From the NCBI GenBank assembly GCA_029721515.1, contig CM056569.1:12440507-12504506 (forward strand): a stretch of DNA of 64,000 nucleotides, read 5' to 3'. Position 1 is the first letter of the stretch. Each line of letters opens with the position of its first letter. The position numbers and the translations under genes are program-made. The notes below the pieces were generated by a model. That model did no database searches. It had not been told where the DNA came from and saw nothing but the letters and a program-made list of their open reading frames with translations. Of the stretch, positions 1-12,960 are shown one piece after another. The stretch comes from Synanceia verrucosa. Lineage: Eukaryota > Chordata > Actinopteri > Perciformes > Synanceiidae.

Positions 1-3000
1 GATTTTTGCTTCTCTTATGTTCTCAGACACACACCAATCTATTTAAACTTGTCTTGGTTACTTGCTCGCTCTCGTCCTCCCCTCATCTCCCATCTCTCCT
101 TCTGTTCTGCCATCTAACCCGTTTCCTCAGGAAGACAGAAAAGCATTTTGTACTCAGCTGCGACGTACAGGACTGTGTGCTTCATAGATCTAGAAGCCTT
201 TCTGGCTCAGCGTATGACTCCTGGCCTCTCCTGTTGACACACAGCAGCTCTTTCACAGCATTTAACACACTGAGCGAGTGGCTGCATCTTTGAACACCAC
301 TAGAGTTCTAGTTAAATTTTGACACCACTGCAGCTTCAAACTGCTTCACATTTGGACATCCTGCTGTCTGTACCAACTCTGAAAACGGTATACTATTGAC
401 TCCATCTCTGCTAGTCAGAGTAAATTATCAAAGTTGCACCTCAAGCGACCAAAAAGCCCATAGCGTGACGACTTTGCCAACCTCCCGCCGTCCACCTTTC
501 ACTGCAGTCGCTGACCTTGTCGCAGTCCTTGAATAATTTATTCATCCATCCTTCAAAACATAACATTCCTCCATCCATGCTTTCCTGTGTTGATTGTTTG
601 GTTCATTCATATTGCATGGTACTGTTGAGGGTGGGATTGTCACTCTGTTGACACATTTGATAGCTAAACTACGCTGCTAACTGGTGGAGGACGGCAGCGA
701 ACAATAAGGAGGAGGTGGGGAAGAGAGATGGGGAGGATAAGGATGTGCATTACTTCAAGATGAGTGGTGGAGGTGGGAGGGAGGAATGGAGTGGTGCAGG
801 GAGGCTGAAGAGAGAAAATATGGTGTGGAAACAAGGCAAAAAGTCCTTGAAGTGGAAAGGTCACAAGCTATTCCATGGATGGTGAGAAAAGCACTATACG
901 GTGCAAGCAGCTATTTTCACAGTGAGAAATAATGCACCCTGAAAGTGAGAAAGCCACATAATGGGCTAAATAGCTGATACTTTATTTGGCCCGCATCCCC
1001 AAACCAGAGATGTATGACTCAAACACAGCAAGAGGAAAAAAAAAGCTTTCCAGGTAAATGTCTCATCTGAATGTGGTCATTTATCAGGTTAATGTTGAAG
1101 TAAAACATTTGGTCTGATCACTCACTCACATAAACTGTTAATGAACTAAAACAACTCTACCCTGGGGGGATTAATTAATGGACTCAAATTCAATTGAAAT
1201 AAATCTGTGTGCACAACACAACCATTTATTTCTCCAGCCTCGCTCACAACAGAGAGACAGATGATTTGTTTGATTGGAAAGCCAACGGTGCAACTCCAAT
1301 TCAATCATAGTGGAGGAGTCAAAAAGCACTGTGTTAAGTCGCTAGGCAGTGAATTTATAGCATCCATGACAAGCCCAAAGAGGGGGAGAAACCAGAGGCT
1401 CGCTGGGAAATTTATAGCTTTCCAATTGCAGTAAAGTTGACCTGCAAACAGTAATATTATTGATCAACTTGCCTGCTTGTGTGCGCTGCTCAGCTGCAGA
1501 TCACAGCTTCCTGACAGGATGCTGAAGCAAACTGTGCACATCACGTTACAGTGCTGGTTTTCCTCGACTTATCTGCACTGTTAAAGAATTCATTTCACTT
1601 TTTCCCCTTAAGCAGAATCCCCTCATGTTAGCACAGTCTAAGCCACTGACCAAACAGTCACTGAGCCCCCAAGGCTTTTTCAGCACTGCCCTCCTGCTGA
1701 GGTCAAAATCACCATTATCTCTCATCATTATCATTAACACACAGTTTGATTCGCTTTCATTCTGAGAAATGGGCCCTTTACTCGTATTAAACCTTGTTTC
1801 AGCTAATGTGCCATTTTTATTGATTCAAACTGCCTTTCATTAACATTTAATTATTTGAAAAGCACTTTGTGACACTGTTAAGGCCTTAAAAAAAGCTAAT
1901 AGAGATCCAGTAAAAAGAAACACATTAAAGACGGGGAGAGGGAAAAAAAGGGGATGGGTGTACAGTCTAGGGTGAAGAGCGAAAGGACCTGACAGCAAAA
2001 AGCATCCAGGGATCAGACCTCATCAGCGAGAGAGAGAGATTTTGCAGAGACGTGATGAGAAATGGCACATGGTGTGTAGATATACAGGATACGCGGCTGT
2101 GGATGGATGCATGGAGCGCTCAACACTGCCAAAGGAAATCACTGGCCCTCTCACACTAAAACACACTCTAAATACGACCACACAATGCTTTTACAAGAGA
2201 TGCAGACATCTATAACTAAACACATCTACGTGGATATATACAGAATACAGTCCTCCTACAAAGAGATAAAGATGAACACACTCATTCAGTCATGCAGGAA
2301 TACACATGTACAATCATGCCATCCCACTCACATGGCAATGTACGTTTATAATAGCAGCGCTGAAAGCCTATAGACATATAATTTGAGCTCTGGTTGGTTA
2401 ACTCTGCAGCTGTGACTGGTAATATGTAGTATGTGCGCACACACACGCTCAGGTGAGGACGTTCACTTATCTCTCCTCACCATAAATTCCACCGAGAATC
2501 AACAAGTCTGAACTCCAAAAAAGCTCTCAAAGGCAGATGTTTGCATACATGCGGAGGGAAAGGAGACATGAATGTGATGCCAAGTATGACATGATGGGTG
2601 ATGAAGTAAAGCTGCCTACATTTTACATGACGAGAAGAAGAGAGAGTCATGATGAATAATTAATCTCTGGAAGAGCTCAGTGTGTCCAGTTGGGATCTGG
2701 CATTTTAGCAGCTACTGTTGAAACTGGACAGCAGCTCATTGTCGAGGAGGAACGTGCCAAGACTGTGTTTAAGGGACCTGTTGGTTTTCTGTGGTCACTT
2801 AAAATCAGAAAGTGATTGATTGGCTATTCGCCAGTTACTTGGAGGAAGCCTGGTAGATGGGAAAAACACGTTACACTAGTTTGTTTGTTTTTTAACTTAT
2901 AAACCCAAGTACAGTGGGCACCATTTTTGGCATGACACATCAATAAAAAACAACTGTGTAAAGATTAATGATTAATGTGACTTTTCTTCCTTATGTAAAA

Positions 3001-3179
3001 AAAAAGCTTAAAAACTACTACTGAGGTAAATATATACTGTATATATACAGTATATTCTCCAAATGATCTCAACTTGCAGACTTTCAACAGACTTTGTAAG
3101 TGATGAGTCAAAGGGGAGAAATTGAGAAAATGTCCACATGTGGTCTTCCTGACCTCAGTATATCAAAGATGAACCCTAC
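1..3179 (-). other. pc: Intron of pc downstream of the exon at 3180 (partial)
   Basis: This is AT-rich intron sequence with no recognisable exon on either strand. It holds a purine-rich patch (about 690-850, 1930-2040), a 24 bp perfect palindrome at 3032-3055 and short homopolymers. Short ORFs here lack homology that I recognise and have no splice context. Confidence 0.7.
3032..3055. repeat. 24 bp perfect palindrome of ATATACTGTATA type
   Basis: The segment is self-complementary, centred between 3043 and 3044, with c37/g50 and g39/c48 as its only G/C pairs. TATA/CAGTATA palindromes of this kind are common in fish introns and may be remnants of small TIR elements. It lies 125 bp past the exon donor. 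Confidence 0.6.
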
Positions 3180-3342
3180 CTCAATCCTCCCGGTGTCCGG
3201 CTGGAAGCCTCTGGCCGGGTCTTCGGTCGTCACTCGGCACTGGATTGCGCAGCCGTTCACCCTGATCTTGTCTTGTTTGAGGCCCAGCTCTGGGAGGCTG
3301 CGGCCCTCACACACATGCAGCTGGGCATGAACCAGGTCCACA
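3180..3342 (-). CDS. pc: Pyruvate carboxylase coding exon (C-terminal part of biotin carboxylase)
   Basis: Completing the Asp codon, this 163 bp exon encodes 54 residues from VDLVHAQLHVCEGRSLPELG to PARGFQPDTGRIE. It includes NGCAIQCRVTTEDPA, the core of the biotin carboxylase C-terminal subdomain. It matches about residues 342-395 of the human enzyme. The acceptor is TAACAG after a CT-rich tract and the donor is GAG|GTAGGG, ending in phase 0. The next expected exon, starting near residue 396, is not in positions 1-3179, so the following intron exceeds 3.1 kb. Confidence 0.96.
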
Positions 3343-6300
3343 CTGTTAGAGAGAGATGAGGTGAAGAGGTGAATACATTGATTGAAGCTCTGAACATGGA
3401 GTGAATAGCCCTTAATTTCCCTCGATGTCACGGTGGAGAACATTTCCTCTGCTTCTACCAAGGTTTAAAAGGCCATTTATCCAACATAAACATCTTGAGC
3501 TATTCTTGGCTTCTAATCAGAACAGGGAAGGTGTGGATCTGCAGCGGATGCAGGTTGTTTTTTTTTTCCCCATCACTATTCATTTGAATAAATTAATAGG
3601 CGATGCGTGACGAGAAAACATTTCCTCATGGATACCTCTTAATAGCAAAAAAACAAAGTCAATTAAAACAAGATACTTCTGAAACGATGGCCCCTGGGGA
3701 CGCAAGCAGGATACGGAGGAATTTACATTCTACATATGAAAACAACTAAATTGTAAATTAAATAAATTGCCTTTAAATTACCTAACTTTTGTTTGTTTAG
3801 AGATTTATAGGAATGCTATGAAGAAACTAAATCAACTAGGTCTAAGGACATGTAAAAACACAGAGCCAGTAGCAGAGAGTCACAATTTTGCTTCAGTTAA
3901 ACTGTAAGCATAAATATAGTGATAAACATTTAGGCTTTGTAATGATGTTATTTCAACAGACTTTTGATTTACTGAGTTACCTGCTATGTTGTGAGAAATA
4001 TATCATTATTGAAATATATATAATTTCATATGTTGGGATAGAAGATGTCCATATCACCCTAAATGTACATAATGTGCTACATTACAGTACAGTGCAAACA
4101 TGACGAGGCAAATAACTCAACACTGTGTGTCTCTGCTGGGAAAAGAAACTACTTTATTATGCTGTGATGTGTAAAAATATATAAATGCCTTATAAAAATC
4201 ACTGTTATTGAGTGTCTTACTCAAGCCAATTAAATATGTTTTGGTTAAATACTCTGTGTAGTTCCTGTCTATTTGTTCTGAAACACTGTTTACATGCTCA
4301 GTACATTTCATCCACCAGTATCTAAAAATGCAGTTGTGCCCTGGAACAAATGCACACACATACACACAAATAGGATTAAATTATGCTAATTTCTATTCAG
4401 CAATTACCTCATCATTAGAAAGAATTTAAATGTGAGAGGGTCACAGAGAAGTTATTTTCTTCCATTTCCAGGAGATGCAACCCTCATCTGTATGCATTTA
4501 TTTAAATGTGAAGCTCAAATGAGACTCGCTGGGTTAAGCTTCATGACCTTGCGCTATCTAACACACAGCCAAAACTGTATGACAGTATTTTGTCATCGTT
4601 GTTTTCAGGACACATTTTAAATGGATGGATGGAGACGGTGGGGACAATAAATCCTTAAATAGTTGTGTCCCTGTACCCAAAACCGCTGCCAAACATAAAG
4701 ATAATCAGACAACTGGGAAGCCTCGTCACCTAGAAGTGTGAATGGGAGACAGAAGGCGCACGCATCAGCAAACAGGATCGGTTTTTGGACACCGTCTTGG
4801 TTTCTGTCTCCTTAATGTCTCAATTAGCTGGTATCCACATTCTGGCCAAACAGAAGGACAATTATGCATCAGCCTGTTGTAAAATGTGTTGGTGGAACAA
4901 ACAGATCCAAATCTTGATAACTTGGATGGCCGCTAACATCATGTTTTTGTTACACTTTCAGGAACTGGTATTTTTGAAATTGGACGGCTCGGCTCACGTC
5001 CGTAAATAATGAAAAAGGACCAGATGAAATGAGTCACTTCTTGAGCGATGCTTCCAACAGCCGTTCTGCAAACGATACTCAGTTCCTCAGTACTTTGTGG
5101 TTTAATTAGGATGCCAGTTCGTTTCCAGACTCAGATTAGTAACTAGTCTTTGTGGGGTCCAACACATCGGCAGCTCCCTGGGCTGCAGCTCTTTTAGGAC
5201 ACTGCATGTGAAATTGTAATTATATTGTGTCGATGCCAAGAGTTAAAAAAATCCTCTGTTAGTGGTTCATTAAACCAATCACTTCTTAGAGTGTTGTATT
5301 CATGAAAAGTATCCAAATCTGAAAACATTAACTTAAATACAGTGTAGGATGTAGCATATTAGTGTTTTAATGGCTCCCTTTTCACAGAGACGGAAGTCCT
5401 TTAATATCATGCAAATAAACAACTGAGCATTCCTCAAGTCAAACACTTGACATTCATACATTGACCTTTCTTTCATTACATATAACTCCAGTTGGCCTAG
5501 TTTTTTCCCCCCACTCGCATAATTCTTCTTCTTTGAAAACATAAGGCAACACTGATTGAATGAGGACCCTCGAGGGTTTGTAGAATTCATTGTATACTAA
5601 TTTGATGCAGACAAATTAAAGAGCCCGCGGCAACATCTGTCCCTCAGTGCAGCCAGTTACAGAAGTAACGTCCCTCGTATCATTAGCAAGTTCCTCAACG
5701 AGGCCGAGCGACGCAGGAAGAGGACGCTACGAGTGTGACGACATTACACGCTGCTGGAAGTGACAGCTGGAAAAACTTTACGTATGAGGACACGGGATTA
5801 ACCGAAGACAGTGAAGAAGATTGACCTAAAACATCTGTCTGTGCATGAAAATCATAGCAACCATCCAAAAAACACAAGTATATTCCCTGCAAATCAAACA
5901 CTGAAGCTTTTGCTATATATAACTATTTCCACGATAACTAACCATTATTTCCCCTGACTGATCTAATTACCCCTCAACCTGTATCTAATGATTTCTGATA
6001 GCATATGCATCTTATAAATTATATATGGAGCTTCTGATACGCACAATAAATATAATATTACTTGCTTGTATTTCATTTACTGGAGCTTTCTTTTTCGCGA
6101 TCCACTAGTTTCCTTTATTTGCTTTGCAAACACAGATGTAATCACATGTCATCCCCATAAAATAAGTTGAAATTGAAAAACCAATGGCGTGTGCACAGCT
6201 ATTAAAGCAAACTGTCGTGCACAGGATACTGAGGTAGGGAAAAACTCAGAAAGGCATTGACCAAATGGCAAACTGATATTGGAGTTTTCACACTCACAAA

Positions 6301-8369
6301 TGATGACAGAGTTATGGTAACTGCAGTTTTACTGCTTGAATAAGTAATAAGGGACCAAAAATGACAAACTAAAATTTTCTTGCATTCCTTATTATACAGA
6401 AACTTGCTTTTATTATATATTTTTTCATTTCGTTGTAATTTAAAGATCAATAAATGCACTCTAATGTGTGAGAAATATAATCACTCTTAAATAATAACCA
6501 TGAAACTGATAATGAGAAAGGGACAAAACGAGATCTGACAGTATGAAAAGAAGGTGCTATTTATCCATTTATCCATGACCACATCTAATCTTAACGAAAC
6601 TCGTTCCACCTGCTTAATCGCAAATTTACAGTAGGTGCCCTCCATTTCTTCCAGCTCTCTCCATATTGAGTATGAGCACCCTGCCATGTAGCGCTGTGCA
6701 CACAACACCAGACTACATGGCACTTTAATTACATTTGGCCTGGAGCCTCCGGCAGCGAAGAAGTGCTCCTGAGCTGCAGCGCTACCTGGCCCACGGTTCA
6801 CTCCGTGTCAATTAGTTGGCGGAAATTTGATTATACAGATATTTATTTTAGAACATGCAGCATGTAAGCACAATATCAACTGAAATAAGGTTTTAAAACT
6901 TGCCCACTCTACAGTACGGGGGCCTCAAGATTATAATTATGGACTAATGCAGGACCTGCCTTTAGGCCCTTTCAGGTCATTTCAGGTGATATTGATGTTC
7001 AGTAATGCATGCTTCCTAAAATTAGCAAATAATCACATTAGAACAAGGCGAATGGAACAAAGTGGAAAACTGGACTCACTTTCCTGGTGCGGTAGGAGCA
7101 CAACAAACTCATAATAATAAAAAACAACAAACACTGTGGTCACCAAACACAGTTTATTGTGTTGTTGTTATGTTTGATTTTCCCTTTCTATTGAATTATG
7201 ATATAATATTTATGCATTTACACCATCTGTGCATCTATACAAACTGTCATTTTGTATTTAAAAACAAAACAAAACAAAGAAACAAAGACTCTTCACTGTC
7301 AAACTAAATATTTTGTCCATTCTTTGCCTTTCTTCTCATGTCTCCTATTGGGGCATTGTTTTGGCTCGTTTTGAGGATGTGATGTGCCAAAGGTGTGAAC
7401 TTATTCTTTACTTCTGGCTTACTTCTGGGTTTAAGATGCCAAGCATAATGTTGCTTGTCTGCTTTTCTGTCTGGCATCTCTGACTGTTTGCTTCTGCCTT
7501 TCTTTGGGCTTCTCAATAGCTGCCAAGTTTAGATTTGATCTCTGACAATTTCAAAAAGAAAAATGGAAAGAAACCCCGACAAGTGTCAAAGAACGTATGT
7601 CTGCACACTGAACCTGCTCTTTGAAATTCTGTCAGTGCCTTTACCTCCCAGCCAAGTACATCATTTTGCATTTGGTCTTCCTGTCTATGCAACAACCTTT
7701 ATACAACCTTGCTTGCTTGTAAATATCTTGCATTTGCCCGTGAAGAGATGCATGTATTATAGACAGCAGAACCACATGGAAGTCCAAATTATTTACAGCT
7801 CAGCTTTGGCTACATTCCCATAAGCACTATATTAGCCAGATTTTATAGCAGCACCTGAAAAGTCTTTTGTGGGATAAGCAGTGTAAATCCTTCCCAACTG
7901 ACACATATTCAGTATAGAGATAAAATATGGCACCGTGGGCACGACACACAGCTCCAACCAAAATCTCTAGGGTGTGAAGTATACGCAAACACTTGAGCAC
8001 ACCATCTTACTTGAATGAGCATTTATTAAAAACATAAACTGCACTAAAGCAACACTTTAAGGACAGCGAGTCAAATCAGATTTCTGAGTCCTGGTAGAGG
8101 TTTCAACTCCAACTGAACTAAACAGGTTTTCCCTCCAAGTAGCTTCAAAGGTGAGGAGAAGCCTTTCATCTGGAGTCCAGGTCAACGCCATGCACACAGA
8201 TTTTAATGTTTCATCTGGGCTAAAGCAAGGCTTAACAGCCCACCGTGCTCAAAATGTGACGGAGCATTTTGTTTCAGCATCTTAACATGCGTGAGATGTC
8301 TTAAGACATCCAGCACAGTGTGTAGCAGAGTGATGTAGCTGTTAAATCATGCTATGGCAGCATAAACCT

Positions 8370-8821
8370 GTACATGTGTAGCCTGGCTTTCGCGACGACT
8401 GAGCTCTGTGAGCGTAATCTGGCAAACCCGAGTTCTCAGAGCGTGGGCTTAACCCGCGTCTATCAAATGCCTCTGTGTGCTACTGGACGAAGCTTCATCC
8501 AATCAGACCATTCTTTACTCTGACGTATGCGACGGAAACTGCCTTAAACACGCCTCAATCAAGCCGTTGGAAATGCTAGATTTTCATCGGTCCTCATTTC
8601 AAAGTGAATCTGAAATCGAAGAGAACGGCAGCTTGGCCAGACTGACTTGGTCGCAAAATTTTGTGCAGCGTCGCAGGAAGTATGGGCGGGAAGATGTGCT
8701 ATGCAAAACAAATAAGGACGCAATGGAACTGCCGATTACAGCCCTTTTCAAAACGATCGACGCTGATTTTCATAAAACAGTGCGAGCATTAAATGGTGTC
8801 CTAGCACTATTTATCCAGTAG
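8370..8821 (+). other. CpG-rich block with a 114-codon ORF, unidentified
   Basis: A block of about 450 bp starts near the motif TAGCCTGGCTTTCGCG, a sequence type I associate with dispersed fish repeats. By my count it carries roughly 25 CpGs between 8390 and 8790, while the flanking intron is nearly CpG-free. It contains an ATG-initiated ORF at 8477-8821 of 114 codons with balanced composition and no low complexity. I do not recognise a domain. It could be a fairly young transposon fragment, a CpG-rich regulatory element, or a chance ORF in GC-richer sequence. Confidence 0.4.
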
Positions 8822-9135
8822 AAGGAGCACCGACTGTAATCCCTCCCCAGCTCCCAACTTTTTGAGCTCTAGCAGTGTGCAACACAACAATTTCACATTT
8901 GTTTCACCTTTACTCAGTGCAGCCATGAAAAGCTAAAACAAATATGGTTGCTGTTGTTTATTCTTCTACAGTAACTGTTATGAGGCTTATGTGACTTTGT
9001 GAGCAATGCTAACATACAAGTTGCTCACTGGGATGGGAAACAACGATGGAGGAGAGAAAATGTGACTTAACAAGATTTATTTTATTTTATGACTTATAAT
9101 TTATTTTATTTCCAAGATTTACTGCAATTTTGCAC

Positions 9136-9195
9136 GTTATTTTAATATCGGCATCAGCCTCAAAAAAATCCATATCTGCCGGGCCCTAATCATGT
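9136..9195. mobile_element. Possible DNA-transposon terminal fragment
   Basis: The segment ATATCGGCATCAGCC...CCATATCTGC followed by CGGGCCCTAAT resembles the end of a dispersed fish repeat. That repeat begins AGGGC and then has a 'gatatcggcc..gccgatatt' palindromic section. Only one end is visible and no target duplication was found. Confidence 0.3.
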
Positions 9196-10079
9196 TAATC
9201 GCACCCTGTTTTATTATTGTAATTACACTCTTGTCCTTTGGAAACTCAGTGGGTCATAGGACCTATTTTGGAAACCCCCAGTTTAAAGAATACACTGTAT
9301 AGTATAGTAAGTAAGTATACTGACCTAAACTAAGAAATATCAGCTGCAGTTTATTCAGTATTACAATGCAGCTAAAAGCCTAGCTTCTCTGAGCCACTAA
9401 AATACATGGTGTAAGTATCAAACACGGGAAAACAAATTAAATGGTGCTGAAATGTGGTGATCAAAAGAGGCGGTCCATGTGACCAAAGGGCACATGAGCA
9501 TTTTTAAGTAAGAACATTCCCTCCCCTTTAAAAGAGGATCACAGAGAATTACTGCAGGTCATGTCCAGAGTCAAAAGTGCAATGAAGATATCATTAAAAT
9601 GTAATTCAGTTTTAATGAATTATCGTGTCTGCCCTGAGTTATGCAAGGGGTTGGATTGCCAGGGTTGAGGAGATCAGAGCAGAGGCTACATAACGCCCTG
9701 ACCTCTGGAGGCTAGAGCACCTGCACGCATCTCAAATAGGTTCACAAAATCGGTGTGCTATACATAGACGCGTACACAAACACCTAACAAAAACACTCAT
9801 GATATCTGCTACTTGCATGCATGCAGAGACACAGCACGACTTCCTCTCACTGGAAAATATCTCAGTACATGGAAAATACATTAACACACTGCTCACTATA
9901 GTAAGGTCTATAGAACACACACACAGAAGTCCATCACTCACATATGTTCACACCACGCGCACAAACTCAATCTGTCACATGTGCATGCGAACACACAGCG
10001 AGACCATGAGGGCTGAGCACTAATTGCATATCATTTTCAGTCGTTTCACTCAGAGCTCGTTAGCATGGGAGAAGAAGGT

Positions 10080-12960
10080 GGCTGAGCGCCCAGAACTAAA
10101 ACACTGAGAGAGAGAAAGAAAGAAAGAGGAAGGAGCCTGGTGAGGAGGAGAAGCAGCATGCTGTGGCAATGAGAGATGAAGAAATACTCAATAAAAAAAT
10201 GACAGACAGGCAGGGAGGTAAAGTAAATATTATACTCCGCTCTTGAGATCCACAAGGATGGAGATTGAGATATAAATAAAAAAAAATAGAGACACGATGA
10301 CAGCTATACATGCAGCAACTCAAGAGAGAGAAAAATGGAGTGAGGGGGAAGCAGAGGGAGTGGGAGTTGAAAAGCTGGATGCCAAAACTGAAAGAGCGAG
10401 TGGGAAAAGTGGGAGCGTGGTAGGAGAGGGGATTTCAAATAGGACAAAAGGAATGAAGGCAAAAGACGAGGTGGGAGGAAGCAAAGGTGGAAGGCAGAGA
10501 GGGGGAGCTGGGATGGGAGTGGGAAGGAGGGACGGACGGATAAGACAGATAAATGGGAGAGTGGGACACGAGGCATAAAGAGGAGATGACTTGAGGAGCG
10601 AGCGAGGGAGTGAGGAAGAGGAGTGACTCAAGGCGAGACTGGAAGGAGATAATGGAGGGAACAAAGGAGGAGAGGAGGAGCGGGATGGAAGACGAGGTTC
10701 ATCTGGAAGAAAAAACTCAGAGATAGAGAAAGAGGAGCATAAAGCAACAGTTAGAGACAGACATTTAGAGACACACGCTGAAAGAGTTAGCACAGGTTAG
10801 CATCAAGACTGACGACAGAGAAAAAGCAAGCTTGGTAACTGAGGGGAATGGACGAAAAGAAGAGCTGTAGAGTGGAGAGGAAGGAGGGAGAGAGGAAGGA
10901 AGGCGAGAGGAAGGAAGGAGAGCAAGAAGGGAAGAGAGGAAGGTGGGAGGAGAGGAAGGTGGGGAGAAGGTAAGGAGGAGAGTGAGGAAGGAGGGAAGAG
11001 GGTAAGGAGGGAAGAGAGGGAGGAGGGAAGAGAGGAAGGAAAGGAGAGGGAAAGGAGGGAAGAGAGGAAGGAGGGGAGAGAGGAAGGAGGGAAGAGAGGA
11101 AGGAGGAAAGAGGGAAAGGAGGAAAAAGAGGAAAAAGGAGAGAGGAAGGAGGAAAGAGGGCAAAGAGGAAAGAGCGGAAGGAGGAAAGAGGGCAAGGAGG
11201 GAAGAGAGGAATGAGGAAGGAGAGTACTGTGGAAAGGGAGAAAGGTGAGAAGAGAGGAAGGAGGAAGGAGAGAGAGGAGGGTGTTTTGCAGGAGGAAGTG
11301 AGAGCCAAGCAGAGACGATACTGCAGGAAAAGATGGAAAGTGTGAGCGAGAGAGAGGAGCACAAAGATCCAGTAAATTAAAAGAATGATCAGATCCTATC
11401 CTTCTCCCCTCTGTTGCCTTTTAAATTCATTCTTGTTCTCTGTTTCTCCCATTGCCTCTCTTCTCGATCCTCTCCTTCCCTCCCTCCTTCCTACCGCCTC
11501 TTGTCCTTTCATCTTCCATTGTCTCCCCCTTACTACGAACCACATGTGGCTTTCAAGTGCAAAACATTTACTCCTTTTGAAGTGAACACTAGATTTTATA
11601 ACTTCATTTGAGCGTTAGTCCAGACTGTATCGGGGGTGTGTGTGCTTCTTCTGCATTCGGCTTCGTTCTCCGATAAATGCATTTTTCAAGATGGCTCCGG
11701 GGCTCGTGGTAAAGAGCAAAGAAAATGTATTTCTCATTTCAGTAAAACTAATCCAGGCTCCTGTCTACCAAATAACACACATACCGCATGCACACAAACT
11801 CATGCCTAAATAAATAACTGGAAATAAAGGCAACATGCTTCCAAGTGAGGCCTGCAGGAATGGAAATGTAAGAAGGATAGCGGAGAACGTGTTAGCGATG
11901 GAAGGTGAGGGCACAGGAAGGACGGAAAAACATAAACAGACTACGGCAGAAATCAAGACAGAAAAACAGAAGAATGGGACCTGGAAGAAAGAGGCCTACA
12001 GAGAGAAATAAGAGGACAAAAGGGGAAAATGGAGATAAAGTTAAGTGTGAAGACAGATAGAAAGGACAATAATGACTGGTCGATGGAGCGAGAGGGAATA
12101 TGCACAAAAAAATAACAAACGATTGTGACGCAAAAGACAGCCAGTGAGAGGCGGAGAGGACGGTGGAGAGGAAGGCATCGAGTCTCCCATCTTGTTTTGT
12201 ATGAATTTCATTAGACGGGTTTAGACAGCAAACAGAAGAAAAAAGGAAAAGACGGAGCCGGGCGAGGGGAGGTTAGAAATAGAGAGACAGACGGGAGGGA
12301 TGAGAGAAGGGAGGAAATATGAAATTTGAATCATTGTGGCATGAGAATGGCATTTTGACATCAATTTAGCTAGCTGCCCAGAAACTATGCTGCCTGTCGG
12401 ATACGCAAACACAACATGGTTGGAGATGGAGAGAGAAAGACAAGAAGAGAAGGGGGAATTATTAATCACAGTTTACCAGCATGCAGTGAGGATAACAAAC
12501 TGAGGAGAGGAAGGATGGATGGAACACAGAGGAGAGAGGAAAGATGAGAGAATAAGACACTTAAGACTCCCTCTCCCAAAAAAAAGAAATAATTGTTTTC
12601 CCAATTAAGCTGGGAAATGGGCAGAGTTAAAAAGGATCGTTTTGGGTAAACGGAGAAATAAACAGGAGGGAAACAGTTGGAGGGCATAAGTGGAGGAGGG
12701 CGAGGCAAGGAGGCAGCGTGAGGATGGAAATATGGACCACACACACACAAGATCCGATCTGATTAGATCTCCTCTCCTTTTCAGCTTGCTTTCTCCCTCA
12801 TTTTCTCAGGCCTCACTATCAGCCTATTAATTAATTCCTGCTTCCCTTGTTATGAAGCAGATGGAAGAGTGAGGAGAGGAATGCAAAATGACTCCGGCGT
12901 CCAGAAGGCAGCGAGGAAGGAGATGAGAAAGGCTGAAAGGAGAGACGAGCCATGCAGATA
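10080..12960. repeat. Purine-rich low-complexity tract, densest at 10863-11275
   Basis: The plus strand is strongly purine-biased. The core consists of imperfect GGAAGGAGG/GAAGAGAGGAAG units of about 8-24 bp repeated dozens of times. The minus strand therefore shows long Ser/Leu/Pro/Phe-rich ORFs in several frames at once, which are artefacts. Long polypurine tracts of this sort can adopt triplex (H-DNA) structure. A similar but shorter tract lies at 23100-23560. Confidence 0.85.

Noticed and set aside
3100..3461. ORFs extending beyond the exon at 3180-3342 in both strands
   Set aside because: The minus frame is real only between the splice sites. The flanking codons are intron read-through and the plus-strand ORF is a shadow.
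10320..11364. Long minus-strand ORFs (up to 199 codons)
   Set aside because: They are Ser/Leu/Pro/Phe-rich in three frames at once over a purine repeat. This is a compositional effect, with no domain and no splice context.
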